Shown here: piece by piece, positions 7,897 to 17,567 of the stretch
Layout: each line of letters begins with the position of its first letter
Numbering within the stretch: the first letter of the stretch is position 1
Assembly (NCBI RefSeq): GCF_028688795.1
Contig: NZ_JAQTXM010000004.1
Coordinates: 124,001-188,000, forward strand
DNA length: 64,000 nt
Direction: 5' to 3'
Source of the DNA: Rhodoferax sp.
Lineage (GTDB): Bacteria > Pseudomonadota > Gammaproteobacteria > Burkholderiales > Burkholderiaceae_C
Translations under genes and position numbers: made by a program
Notes under the pieces: model-generated
The model's database searches: none
What the model saw: only the letters and a program-made list of their open reading frames with translations
Told to the model about the DNA's origin: nothing

Positions 7897-8868
7897 ATGG
7901 CTAAATCTGCCCTTGTCATCCCTGCTGAACAGCGCTTCTTCCATTTTGAAAACTGGACGCCGTCTATGGTCTCTCGTGACATCTGTGAGACCGACCCCAC
8001 CACTCTGCAAGTGCTGCCGTACGTCATCCTCGTGAACGAGCACAACGAGGTTTACATGTACACCCGCGGCACCGCTGGGGATGAAAGCCGTCTGCATGCC
8101 AAACGCTCGATCGGCCTGGGTGGTCACATCGACACATTGCCGGTCAGCATCAGCATGGAAGACCACATCGTCAGTGAAACCATTCGCGAGATCGAAGAAG
8201 AATGCGGCTACAAGGCGAGTTTCGATGAAGTCAAGCAAGCACTGTCCCAACACAACCGGATCTATTTGACCGACACAGACGTGGATGCGGTTCATTTGGG
8301 CCTGGCGTTCCCGTTGCGCGTCAAGAAGAGCGACATCACTCGGCCGGAGGCTGGCACCGTCATCAATCCTCAGTGGGTTCCCTTGGACGAACTCAAGCAC
8401 TACATCTACATGGAACGCCTGCTCAAGCCGCAAGTGCTGCTGTGGACCATGGAGAACTGGTCCAAGCAAGCGGTGTCTATCATGACCGTCCAGAACCACC
8501 TGTTTAACCTGAGCATGCAGGCTGAAGCAGAAATTGCGCGTTACCGCTTCTACGCGGATATCGTGACCTGCATGAACAAGGTAGGCATCAATGCCAAGCT
8601 GAACGCCGTTCGCGGCCTGAGGGTGATGATCCCGATGTGGGCAGATGAAGACGGCAATGGCGAAGGTTATGTGGCATGGTCTATCGAAAACGAAGAACGC
8701 TACAAGACCGTTGAACAGTATCTGGAAGGCTTTGTCTTCAGCGACGGCAGCGGCGTGGGTGAAGTGGCCGTTACGCCGGACTTCGAACGCTGGGAAGTAC
8801 GTGACATCACCACGCTGCATCCTCTGCCTGCTGTAGATGAGGCTGCAACAGCTAACAGCCCAACATAA
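7897..8868 (+). CDS. NUDIX hydrolase with extra C-terminal domain
   Basis: 323 residues, ATG with AAAGGAAATC upstream. A NUDIX box spans roughly 75-105: GGHID ... then REIEEECGY at 97-105, carrying the REUxEExGU metal-binding core. The spacing between the first Gly and the Arg is longer than the classical 23-residue box by a few residues. The domain cleaves nucleoside diphosphates linked to another group (ADP-ribose, NADH, dNTPs); the substrate is unknown. Residues about 170-323 form an extra region I do not recognise. A strong terminator follows. Confidence 0.85.
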   Translation: MAKSALVIPAEQRFFHFENWTPSMVSRDICETDPTTLQVLPYVILVNEHNEVYMYTRGTAGDESRLHAKRSIGLGGHIDTLPVSISMEDHIVSETIREIEEECGYKASFDEVKQALSQHNRIYLTDTDVDAVHLGLAFPLRVKKSDITRPEAGTVINPQWVPLDELKHYIYMERLLKPQVLLWTMENWSKQAVSIMTVQNHLFNLSMQAEAEIARYRFYADIVTCMNKVGINAKLNAVRGLRVMIPMWADEDGNGEGYVAWSIENEERYKTVEQYLEGFVFSDGSGVGEVAVTPDFERWEVRDITTLHPLPAVDEAATANSPT

Positions 8869-8914
8869 ATACCCTCGGTATTTCGTTGCACACCTCGTAA
8901 TTCCATCCTCGCAT

Positions 8915-8953
8915 AAAGAGACAGCATGCGTTTTGCATGCTGTCTCTTTATTT
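8915..8953 (+). terminator. Rho-independent terminator after the NUDIX gene
   Basis: The 15-bp stem AAAGAGACAGCATGC and its complement, with a short loop, is followed by TTTATTTC. Confidence 0.85.
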
Positions 8954-8990
8954 CAACTAAGCTATAAATCTTTTTATTTTCCAGCCAATC

Positions 8991-9254
8991 ATGCTGAAGT
9001 CAAAAATAATGCCTTATCACATCCTCGGAATGTTTGCAATGGTTTCTGTTATCGCTGTAGCGATCGTTAAGCCGGACTCATTGCTGTATTTGATCGGGGG
9101 ATTCATGTCCTTGATCATGGCACCCTACGCAATTATCATCATTGCGATGATGATTGCTATGGCTGTCATGGTGCTCTTAGCCGCAGGTATCCTTCTTTGG
9201 GAAGGCGTGCGCAATATTGCTGCTTGTTTCTCGAGAAACCCTTGGAAGCGATAA
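8991..9254 (+). CDS. Small membrane protein
   Basis: 87 residues with two to three hydrophobic helices (about 9-27, 31-46 and 46-70, very Met/Ile/Ala rich) and a basic C-terminus, RNPWKR. The Met at codon 7 is an alternative start. No family recognised. Its stop codon overlaps the start of the next membrane microprotein, suggesting the two work together. Small membrane pairs in phages include holins and superinfection-exclusion proteins, but nothing here decides between them. Confidence 0.65.
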   Translation: MLKSKIMPYHILGMFAMVSVIAVAIVKPDSLLYLIGGFMSLIMAPYAIIIIAMMIAMAVMVLLAAGILLWEGVRNIAACFSRNPWKR

Positions 9255-9370
9255 TGTTACTTTACGTCATCAAGCAGGTGATTGTCGTAGTTGCGTTTGT
9301 CGCAATTGCCTGTTACTGCTATCGTGTCATTTCAACCATCGATGAAGATGACAATCGCGATTCGGATTAA
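9254..9370 (+). CDS. Membrane microprotein (38 aa)
   Basis: 38 residues: one N-terminal membrane helix (VIKQVIVVVAFVAIACYCY) then an acidic tail STIDEDDNRDSD. It starts at the ATG in TAATG, overlapping the previous stop by one base, and ends 22 bp before ligA. The coupling and clean topology support it as a real gene. Function unknown. Confidence 0.6.
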   Translation: MLLYVIKQVIVVVAFVAIACYCYRVISTIDEDDNRDSD

Positions 9371-9389
9371 CCCATCTAACGGAGATTGA

Positions 9390-11582
<2,193 letters not shown>

Positions 11583-11586
11583 ATTG

Positions 11587-11612
11587 ACCACAAGGGGGAA
11601 ACCCTTGTGGTT
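11587..11612 (+). terminator. Hairpin terminator after ligA
   Basis: The stem CCACAAGGG/CCCTTGTGG with a GGAAA loop is followed by TTCTAGTTATTT. Confidence 0.65.
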
Positions 11613-11682
11613 CTAGTTATTTACGATCACACATAACCCAATCGTAAGCACTGTCGCTTATTCCTAATTGACCTTGTCAGAT

Positions 11683-11967
11683 ATGTCTAATTCTCAAAAC
11701 TCCTGGATGGTAAGTAATCAAATCTGCGTCGATCTCAAACTCGACGAGAAGAACAATGTGAAGGTCCTCAAGGCTTCCACTACCGACAGTATCTTTGCAG
11801 AGACCGCAAATCTCCCTGCTGGAGTCAACCTGGTGAGAAATGCGCGCACGCTGGCGCTCAAAGGTCGCCCTACCAAACAAGGCGTCTATATTGTCAATCT
11901 GGACATTTACGAGGCTTGGCCTGGAATCAACAATAAAAAGCTGGTGTTGTCCATCTCCGTGATCTGA
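11683..11967 (+). CDS. Small hypothetical protein
   Basis: 94 residues, MSNSQNSWMV start; the upstream in-frame TTG is less likely. Mostly beta-strand pattern. It opens a run of four unknown genes (to 13505) that look co-transcribed. A loose relative of the early promoter element (GATCACACATAACC) lies about 55 bp upstream. Confidence 0.55.
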   Translation: MSNSQNSWMVSNQICVDLKLDEKNNVKVLKASTTDSIFAETANLPAGVNLVRNARTLALKGRPTKQGVYIVNLDIYEAWPGINNKKLVLSISVI

Positions 11968-11987
11968 CTATTAAACGGACAATCAAA

Positions 11988-12560
11988 ATGATCGACATAT
12001 ATTCACTCAAAACTCATGCGACCATATTGAGTTTCTGTAATGGCTTTTTGAAGTCGTCTGACGTAGGAACATTTCCTGCGTACCTGGACAGAACAGCGGA
12101 CACCTTCCGTTTTGGAATTACGTGCTCAGACCTGTCGCCGCTGGTGCAAAAGACTTTGCGCGGCTTGGAACTGATGTTCGTCATGGATGCCAATGGACAC
12201 GTGGTGTGTACTTGGCGTGAAGAGGCTGAAAACAGCACGCTGTTGCACGAGTTCTCTTTTGACGCGGACATCTTGTCTGAAGCGTTGTTTGAGGAAATGA
12301 ACAGGCTTGTTAACCTGTTTACCCAGTCTTTTGCAAAAGAGATAACGAGACTGGTCAAAGAACCCTTGGTTGAAACCGATCACGTCTTCTCGAAGATTGT
12401 TTCCGTCAAGGAGACTCAACTCACTACGTACGAAGTGACTTTAGAGAATAAAGTCATATTCGGTATCGCTGGTGATAGGGACGATGTGAAAGAAGGCAAC
12501 TTCGCTTACATGGACCCTTCTGGAAAGTTGGAAATACTTTCTCCCACCTCGCTCAGTTAA
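11988..12560 (+). CDS. Hypothetical protein
   Basis: 190 residues, ATG start with a weak GGAC upstream. Mixed alpha/beta with no membrane helix. The final third (KIVSVKETQLTTYEVTLENK) has a beta-rich look. No family recognised. Confidence 0.6.
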   Translation: MIDIYSLKTHATILSFCNGFLKSSDVGTFPAYLDRTADTFRFGITCSDLSPLVQKTLRGLELMFVMDANGHVVCTWREEAENSTLLHEFSFDADILSEALFEEMNRLVNLFTQSFAKEITRLVKEPLVETDHVFSKIVSVKETQLTTYEVTLENKVIFGIAGDRDDVKEGNFAYMDPSGKLEILSPTSLS

Positions 12561-12612
12561 CACACTTAGTCTGTTTCAGCGGACTTATTTTTTATCCTAT
12601 TAGGAGATTATC

Positions 12613-13266
12613 ATGGAAATCATTGACAACTTCGGCCTTCCCTCTAAACAGAAAGAAGGCTTTAACCCCTGGCTGGAAAACGTCCTTGACATGGTCAAGG
12701 AAAAGTCGCAAGACACGAAGTACACCATACGCCTGACAGGCAATCGAACCAACAACTCGATTATCTACACCCTGCGAAACAGTCAGAACAAGACCAGCGT
12801 TGATGTCTACAAGCGCAACCGCATCTTCCACCTGGAGCTGTACAAACGCGACTTACCTGACCAGACCAAGGCTATAAAGCCTGACAGCACCCTGGTGGGT
12901 AATTACGTCTTCCAGCGCGGTGATGTGGTGGAGCTGGAAGAAATGGCAGACCTGATTGCCAAACACATGTCGATGGACACTCCGTATTCGGAAGGTACTG
13001 TGTCACGTATCAAGGTGCGCATCGCTGCGCAGCCTGGCACCGCTGACGGTTGTTTCGTAGGCGGCCAAATCTCTGGCATCGTTTACAACGACGACGAGAC
13101 TGTGGAAGTGATTGTCGAGCGCGGCAGTGCTCGCTACATCTTGTCCAAGGCACAAGTCGAGGATTGCAGACTGGCGTTGTTGAAGTACATCATCTTCAAC
13201 AACAACGGTGAGTTCGCGCTCATCAATTCCCCTGAGTTCAACGTGTATTACGAAATGGAGGTGTAA
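12613..13266 (+). CDS. Hypothetical protein
   Basis: 217 residues, ATG with TTAGGAGATTATC upstream, a good Shine-Dalgarno. Alpha/beta; the segment QISGIVYNDDETVEVIVERG reads like a small beta-barrel hairpin. No recognised family. Its stop overlaps the next start (TAATG), so the two are translated together. Confidence 0.65.
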   Translation: MEIIDNFGLPSKQKEGFNPWLENVLDMVKEKSQDTKYTIRLTGNRTNNSIIYTLRNSQNKTSVDVYKRNRIFHLELYKRDLPDQTKAIKPDSTLVGNYVFQRGDVVELEEMADLIAKHMSMDTPYSEGTVSRIKVRIAAQPGTADGCFVGGQISGIVYNDDETVEVIVERGSARYILSKAQVEDCRLALLKYIIFNNNGEFALINSPEFNVYYEMEV

Positions 13267-13505
13267 TGGTCAAACAACAAGATTACCAGGCACTGATACA
13301 GGGGCTTCACCGAAAGCTGCTTAACATCAACCACGACATTCGCAGCGCCCGAAAACAAAAGGCTGCTGTGGAAATAATGGCTGAGCTCATACAGCGCAGA
13401 AAAGCAGTGGATAAAGCGTACAGCAAATGTGTCACGTGCCTTGGCGATCTACAAGAGCAAGACATCGTGTATAAAGAATCGTTTCAGATATACAACACCC
13501 ACTGA
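13266..13505 (+). CDS. Small helical protein
   Basis: 79 residues, basic and mostly coiled-coil-like (residues 8-60), with two Cys in SKCVTCLGD. One-base overlap with the upstream gene. Function unknown; it may be a partner of the upstream protein. Confidence 0.55.
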   Translation: MVKQQDYQALIQGLHRKLLNINHDIRSARKQKAAVEIMAELIQRRKAVDKAYSKCVTCLGDLQEQDIVYKESFQIYNTH

Positions 13506-13513
13506 CATAGTCC

Positions 13514-13538
13514 AGCCTAGCGCCAAAGCGCTAGGCTG
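13514..13538 (+). terminator. Hairpin terminator
   Basis: The 10-bp perfect stem AGCCTAGCGC/GCGCTAGGCT is followed by GTTATGCCG, the recurring tail of this phage's gene-end hairpins. Confidence 0.7.
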
Positions 13539-13581
13539 TTATGCCGTGTTCTCACTGCAATCTTTGCGTAAGGTTATCATC

Positions 13582-14151
13582 ATGGAAATCGTTAAAATTG
13601 TGAAGCAGCGCATCGTGATTGATGCAAATCTGTATTCTCGTTACTTTGTAGACATGGAAGGCCGTGTCAATGGCATTCCTACGGGACTCTCGTTTGAGTT
13701 CCGTGACAGTAAGTGCGGCAACTATGTCTGCATTCGGCACACAGTGAAGGCTAAGCATGTCCCTTTTTCAACGGGTACGTCTTACGCCAACTCGCTGAGC
13801 ATCCAGTGCGATGTCCTGAAGAAATGCATCGGTAATTACCTGGCTGAACAGGTCGTGCCCAACACTTACACCGACGGCAGGATCGGCAGTAAACGTACTG
13901 GTAAAACTAACTACGCTGGCGTTATTACACCGCAGGGTGTACATTTTCGAAAAATGAACGATAAGTGCGTGGGGTTTAACGTGAGCGCAATTGACAGTAA
14001 AACACTTAAATTAAAAACTGAGTTCTGGTACTGTGGCACTATAAACACCTGGAGAAGTCGATATTTCAAGACTATCAAAATGGTGCTGAAGTACAAGCGG
14101 GCTAACGATAAGTTGCTTGAGCGCATCATGGTTCTGGTAGAGAACAAGTAG
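13582..14151 (+). CDS. Hypothetical protein
   Basis: 189 residues from the ATG in ATCATCATGGAAATC, with AAGG 12 bases upstream. Basic protein with several beta strands and a Lys-rich C-terminus (LKYKRANDKLLERIM). No family recognised. It converges on the DUF551 gene across a strong terminator. Confidence 0.6.
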   Translation: MEIVKIVKQRIVIDANLYSRYFVDMEGRVNGIPTGLSFEFRDSKCGNYVCIRHTVKAKHVPFSTGTSYANSLSIQCDVLKKCIGNYLAEQVVPNTYTDGRIGSKRTGKTNYAGVITPQGVHFRKMNDKCVGFNVSAIDSKTLKLKTEFWYCGTINTWRSRYFKTIKMVLKYKRANDKLLERIMVLVENK

Positions 14152-14172
14152 CGCCGTTTAGTTTACGGCATA

Positions 14173-14214
14173 AATGCCATTGGGCTAAACACCCAATGGC
14201 ATTATTTTTTTTTT
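14173..14214 (+). terminator. Strong terminator between convergent genes
   Basis: The 12-bp stem AATGCCATTGGG and complement is followed by ATTTTTTTTTT on the + strand. Confidence 0.92.
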
Positions 14215-14216
14215 GT

Positions 14217-14405
14217 TTAGGGCCGTTCTGGAAGACCTTGCCAGTGTGTGACGCCGTGTACACTAGCGTTGCTCAACACACAGACCCAATTGCCATACTT
14301 GTTAAGCATAGCGATGTTGATAAAGCCGCACCAGACCAAAACAGGTTCTTCTCGGTTAGGCAGTTTGGAGGAAGTGGTTGTCCAGGAGTTTTTATTAGCA
14401 TTCAT
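14217..14405 (-). CDS. DUF551-domain protein
   Basis: 62 residues. The pattern SW ... LP ... VLVWC ... NWVCV ... GVTHWQGLPERP is the DUF551 signature: N-terminal Trp and Leu-Pro, a VLV strand, and the closing VTHWxxLPExP. These are small domains common in phages, with no established biochemical role. I chose the second Met, which has GGTAAG in front of it. The gene follows the upstream gene with a 5-bp gap. The C-terminal end touches the bidirectional terminator region. Confidence 0.75.
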   Translation of the reverse strand: MNANKNSWTTTSSKLPNREEPVLVWCGFINIAMLNKYGNWVCVLSNASVHGVTHWQGLPERP

Positions 14406-14410
14406 AGTTC

Positions 14411-15181
14411 TTACCATTTAAGGTATTGTGGTTTGTTTTCTGCGTGACTCAAAAGCGAAGCACTTAATCTTTTCACTTTGTCATAGCTTTCCTTGTCGAT
14501 TTCAACAACTGAGAAGTTGTCTTCCTCGTTGGAAGAGCCTACATTCTTTTTTCTCTCAAAAGAAATAGTAGCTATGTGATATCCTTTTTTTAGGTGAATG
14601 GACGGACTTAGAAGAATTCCTTCAGCCTTGTCTACTTCAATGTATATTTCGAATTCAGGCTTTGGCATGTTACCAGTCCTAGCCAGGTAGCTGACCTTAC
14701 TAACAAAAAGTTTACCTATTTTTTCAGGTACATATTCGCGTGTTTGTTCGTTGTAGTTAACTAGCCAATGCTCGCCGCTTCGTTTGGAGTCATATACCAT
14801 TTTTGGCGATGGCTGTATTGCGTGCCTAAAGGGAAGAATGCAGATGTCATAACCGCCTTTAAAGTTGATGGCTTTAATTACGTTTTTATGACTTCCTTCC
14901 ATGAAATCATCTTCCGCTCTAGAGTAACCAATGAAGCAACCTATCAGTGTTGGTGCTACGGTGATTCGCGCTACTGTGTTATTTTCTGTTAATGCGGCTG
15001 ACCTGGGCATCATCGGTATAAAAACCTTTGGCATCTCTTTGTCAATGTGAAGCATATAGTCTTGCTGCATCGATTCAGAATCAACAATCACGCAATTGTC
15101 TTTTACTTCATTTGACTGTAGTGCCATCCAATTACGAATATCTTCGTAATCTTGCGTCATGATTTCTTGTTGTGTGTTCAT
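14411..15181 (-). CDS. Hypothetical protein
   Basis: 256 residues, soluble, mixed alpha/beta, with no recognised motif. It contains ARITVAPTLIGCFIGYS and a beta-rich C-terminal half. It lies downstream of the DnaB-like helicase on the same strand but is separated from it by a hairpin terminator, so it has its own promoter or depends on read-through. Confidence 0.65.
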   Translation of the reverse strand: MNTQQEIMTQDYEDIRNWMALQSNEVKDNCVIVDSESMQQDYMLHIDKEMPKVFIPMMPRSAALTENNTVARITVAPTLIGCFIGYSRAEDDFMEGSHKNVIKAINFKGGYDICILPFRHAIQPSPKMVYDSKRSGEHWLVNYNEQTREYVPEKIGKLFVSKVSYLARTGNMPKPEFEIYIEVDKAEGILLSPSIHLKKGYHIATISFERKKNVGSSNEEDNFSVVEIDKESYDKVKRLSASLLSHAENKPQYLKW

Positions 15182-15208
15182 GGTGAAAAATAAAACAATT
15201 AAACAAAT

Positions 15209-15232
15209 AAGCGGATATTTTCACATCCGCTT
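15209..15232 (-). terminator. Terminator of the helicase gene
   Basis: The 8-bp stem AAGCGGAT/ATCCGCTT; on the minus strand it is followed by TTATTTGTTT. Confidence 0.65.
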
Positions 15233-15241
15233 AAAAATGAA

Positions 15242-16774
15242 TTAAACGTATGACCAGAATGGCGTTTCTTCTCCAGATCCCTCAACACCACCACCAACCT
15301 TGCGGCTGTGTATGGGTTTCTTGTTCATGTCATCGGGAATAGAGCTGGCTTCAGGGAAAGGGAGCACCAGATACTTCATGCTGTCGGGAATGATACCCAC
15401 GCCGCGATGCTTGCCACGTTGTACAGTCAGGTACGCCCTCCCGTTGATTTTCTCAATGTGAAGATACAGTTCGCCATCGACCTCTTGGTCAACACGTTTA
15501 CATCCATCGTAGTAGCCTTTACCTACAACCATTTTGACAAATTCGGTATGACCGTCACGGATTAGCATTTTTGCCTCTGTACTGAGCTGATGAGGGGTGA
15601 TCAATGTGATTTTCTTTGCAGAGAAGAAGTTACGAGTCCGGCGATAGAGATCACGCAGTGCATGACCGGCAGGGCCTTCCTCGCACCCAGTGGTGGGCAA
15701 CATGGGCAGATAGTCAAGCATACAAACATGAAGTTCGTAGCCTGCAGCTTCAAGCTCAAGAACAGTGTTCTGTAGATCACGCAGTGACCACTCTGACGGG
15801 TTGACACGCAAGAACTTGACATGGTAGCCAGTGGCTTGCAGCTTCTCTTTAACATAAGCAGCAATTTCAGCGGAAGTCAATGCGCTGATGTCAGGTGTTG
15901 TACCGTGCTCGTTCTCATACAGGTTCTCATACAAGAACCGCAAGTTGGAGATGAGGTTGTCTTCGAACGAAATGCGAAGCAGCAGTGGCTTCTTGTTCGG
16001 GTCCGTCATTCGCGGTGTGTTGTACAGCGCGAAGTGCTTGAACAGTGATAGCGTAAAACCTGTTTTGTAGCTATGCTGCAGTGCAGGAATTACCCATTGT
16101 TCACCGCGCCTAAAGCCGCCTTGGAGCGCGTCGTTCAGGCCTTGCCAACCCGTGACCAGGATACTGGTGCGATCTTCATCGTTCTTGATCTCGTCATAGA
16201 CACTAGCAAGCTCATCCAAGTTATCTACGTCAACGGATTCTACAATGGCAGGGTCATCCTTATTGCTCTCCAGTTGATAGGGTTCTATCTTTCCTATGAA
16301 TTCTTGCAGGTAGTGCTTGAGATCCGTGATCTTTTCCCGCTCAAATCTTAGTGCGTTAGCGGCTTTGGTGAATATGTTAACGACTTCATTTTCTTTAAAG
16401 CTGTCAGTGATGTACTTTCGGATACTGATAACTGCACGCTTTAAATTGTCTTCTTCCATGTCTTTCTCGATACCGCGCTGCAGAGCTTGGTAGAGTTGTT
16501 CATCGGAAGAGCAGTTGATCTTCAAGCGCTGCAGTAGCTCGTCTTTCTCGTAAATGGTGCTCAGGGGGTTGTTGCACATGTACAGCAACGTGGCTTTCAG
16601 GGCCATGAGCATTTCTTTTTCACTGTTCACGCTCAATGACAGCTCAGGCAGTTTGATGCTGTCCATCACCATCCTGGCCAAGTCTGCTGAGTTCTCGGTC
16701 TTGTCTTTAATCAGACTCTCCCTGTACAGCAGAGTGATGCACTTGACCAAGAGAATGCGGGTGTCCATCGTCAT
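15242..16774 (-). CDS. DnaB-like replicative helicase
   Basis: 510 residues from the Met in MTMDTRILL. The N-terminal half (1-200) is helical, like the DnaB N-domain/linker. The RecA-like core starts near 205 with TGWQGLNDALQGGFRRGEQW, the typical DnaB entry, then ALQHSYKTGF (231-240) in the Walker A place, an ISFED segment near 269-273, and Walker B CMLDYLPML (351-359). The P-loop lacks the Gly before the Lys, unlike DnaB of bacteria. It would unwind DNA at the phage fork. The start has a poor ribosome site. Confidence 0.78.
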   Translation of the reverse strand: MTMDTRILLVKCITLLYRESLIKDKTENSADLARMVMDSIKLPELSLSVNSEKEMLMALKATLLYMCNNPLSTIYEKDELLQRLKINCSSDEQLYQALQRGIEKDMEEDNLKRAVISIRKYITDSFKENEVVNIFTKAANALRFEREKITDLKHYLQEFIGKIEPYQLESNKDDPAIVESVDVDNLDELASVYDEIKNDEDRTSILVTGWQGLNDALQGGFRRGEQWVIPALQHSYKTGFTLSLFKHFALYNTPRMTDPNKKPLLLRISFEDNLISNLRFLYENLYENEHGTTPDISALTSAEIAAYVKEKLQATGYHVKFLRVNPSEWSLRDLQNTVLELEAAGYELHVCMLDYLPMLPTTGCEEGPAGHALRDLYRRTRNFFSAKKITLITPHQLSTEAKMLIRDGHTEFVKMVVGKGYYDGCKRVDQEVDGELYLHIEKINGRAYLTVQRGKHRGVGIIPDSMKYLVLPFPEASSIPDDMNKKPIHSRKVGGGVEGSGEETPFWSYV

Positions 16775-16940
16775 AGCTTGATTTCTTATTACGTGCGAGT
16801 TTGTTGAAATATGAGGTGTGGCAAGAGGCGTCTTGCCCGCCGAACATAGAATTGCCACGGACCATATTTTTTGCCTTTTGCCAGTACTTTTTATCTATGT
16901 TGTAGGCCTCCATGCTTTTTACAAGGATGTAATAAAACAA

Positions 16941-17471
16941 ATGTCTAATTCCGTTAGTGTTAAAAAACCACTTTTTATTCCGTACTGGATCAAGCAATTG
17001 TTGATCCGCAACCAGCTTCCCTTAACTGCTGCGATGGATCTTTCTGCACTGCGTAAGGTGGCAAGTATCGAAGACCTGGTGTTAACGTTGTGCATGAACC
17101 TGAACACTACGCCCATTCTGGGCTACATGAGTTCAGAGTCGTGCTTGTTCACCCACTGGTTAAAAGACACCGACAGTGAGCGAATCTATAACCAGCTCTA
17201 CCAGCTCAAGGAACTGCATGAAAGCGGGCTGGAAGCACGACTGTACAACCAAGTCAATGCCCATCCTCAACTTTCTTTGCCGTATGAGATTTTAGACGTC
17301 TCAAGCGACGTCTTTTTAATCGTCATCAACCCTGGCTTTTTTGGATCTCCAAAAGGTGCAGAATACCAACGCCAGCTGGTGAGTGATTATTTGAAGCAAT
17401 GGTATGGTTACAATAACTATGACACCATTGCGCAGAGCCAATTCTTTGAGCAATATCTGAAGCAATTATAA
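16941..17471 (+). CDS. Hypothetical protein
   Basis: 176 residues, ATG after AAGGATGTAATAAAACAA. Helical, with a central NTTPILGYMSSESCLFTHWL. No recognised family. It is divergent from the helicase gene (167 bp between starts), so promoters for both must lie there. It precedes the major capsid gene by about 100 bp. Confidence 0.65.
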   Translation: MSNSVSVKKPLFIPYWIKQLLIRNQLPLTAAMDLSALRKVASIEDLVLTLCMNLNTTPILGYMSSESCLFTHWLKDTDSERIYNQLYQLKELHESGLEARLYNQVNAHPQLSLPYEILDVSSDVFLIVINPGFFGSPKGAEYQRQLVSDYLKQWYGYNNYDTIAQSQFFEQYLKQL

Positions 17472-17567
17472 TGTTACTGGGTTTTTTCAGTAATATCTAT
17501 GCGGCGTCGATAGCGTTGTAAAGCCTTTAGTTTTTTTGTCCCATCAACTCCATTTAGGAAACAAACA

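Noticed and set aside
16707..16913. Possible small gene on the minus strand overlapping the start of the DnaB-like helicase
   Set aside because: No Shine-Dalgarno, overlaps the helicase start by about 70 bases and sits in the divergent promoter region; protein-like text is not convincing enough.
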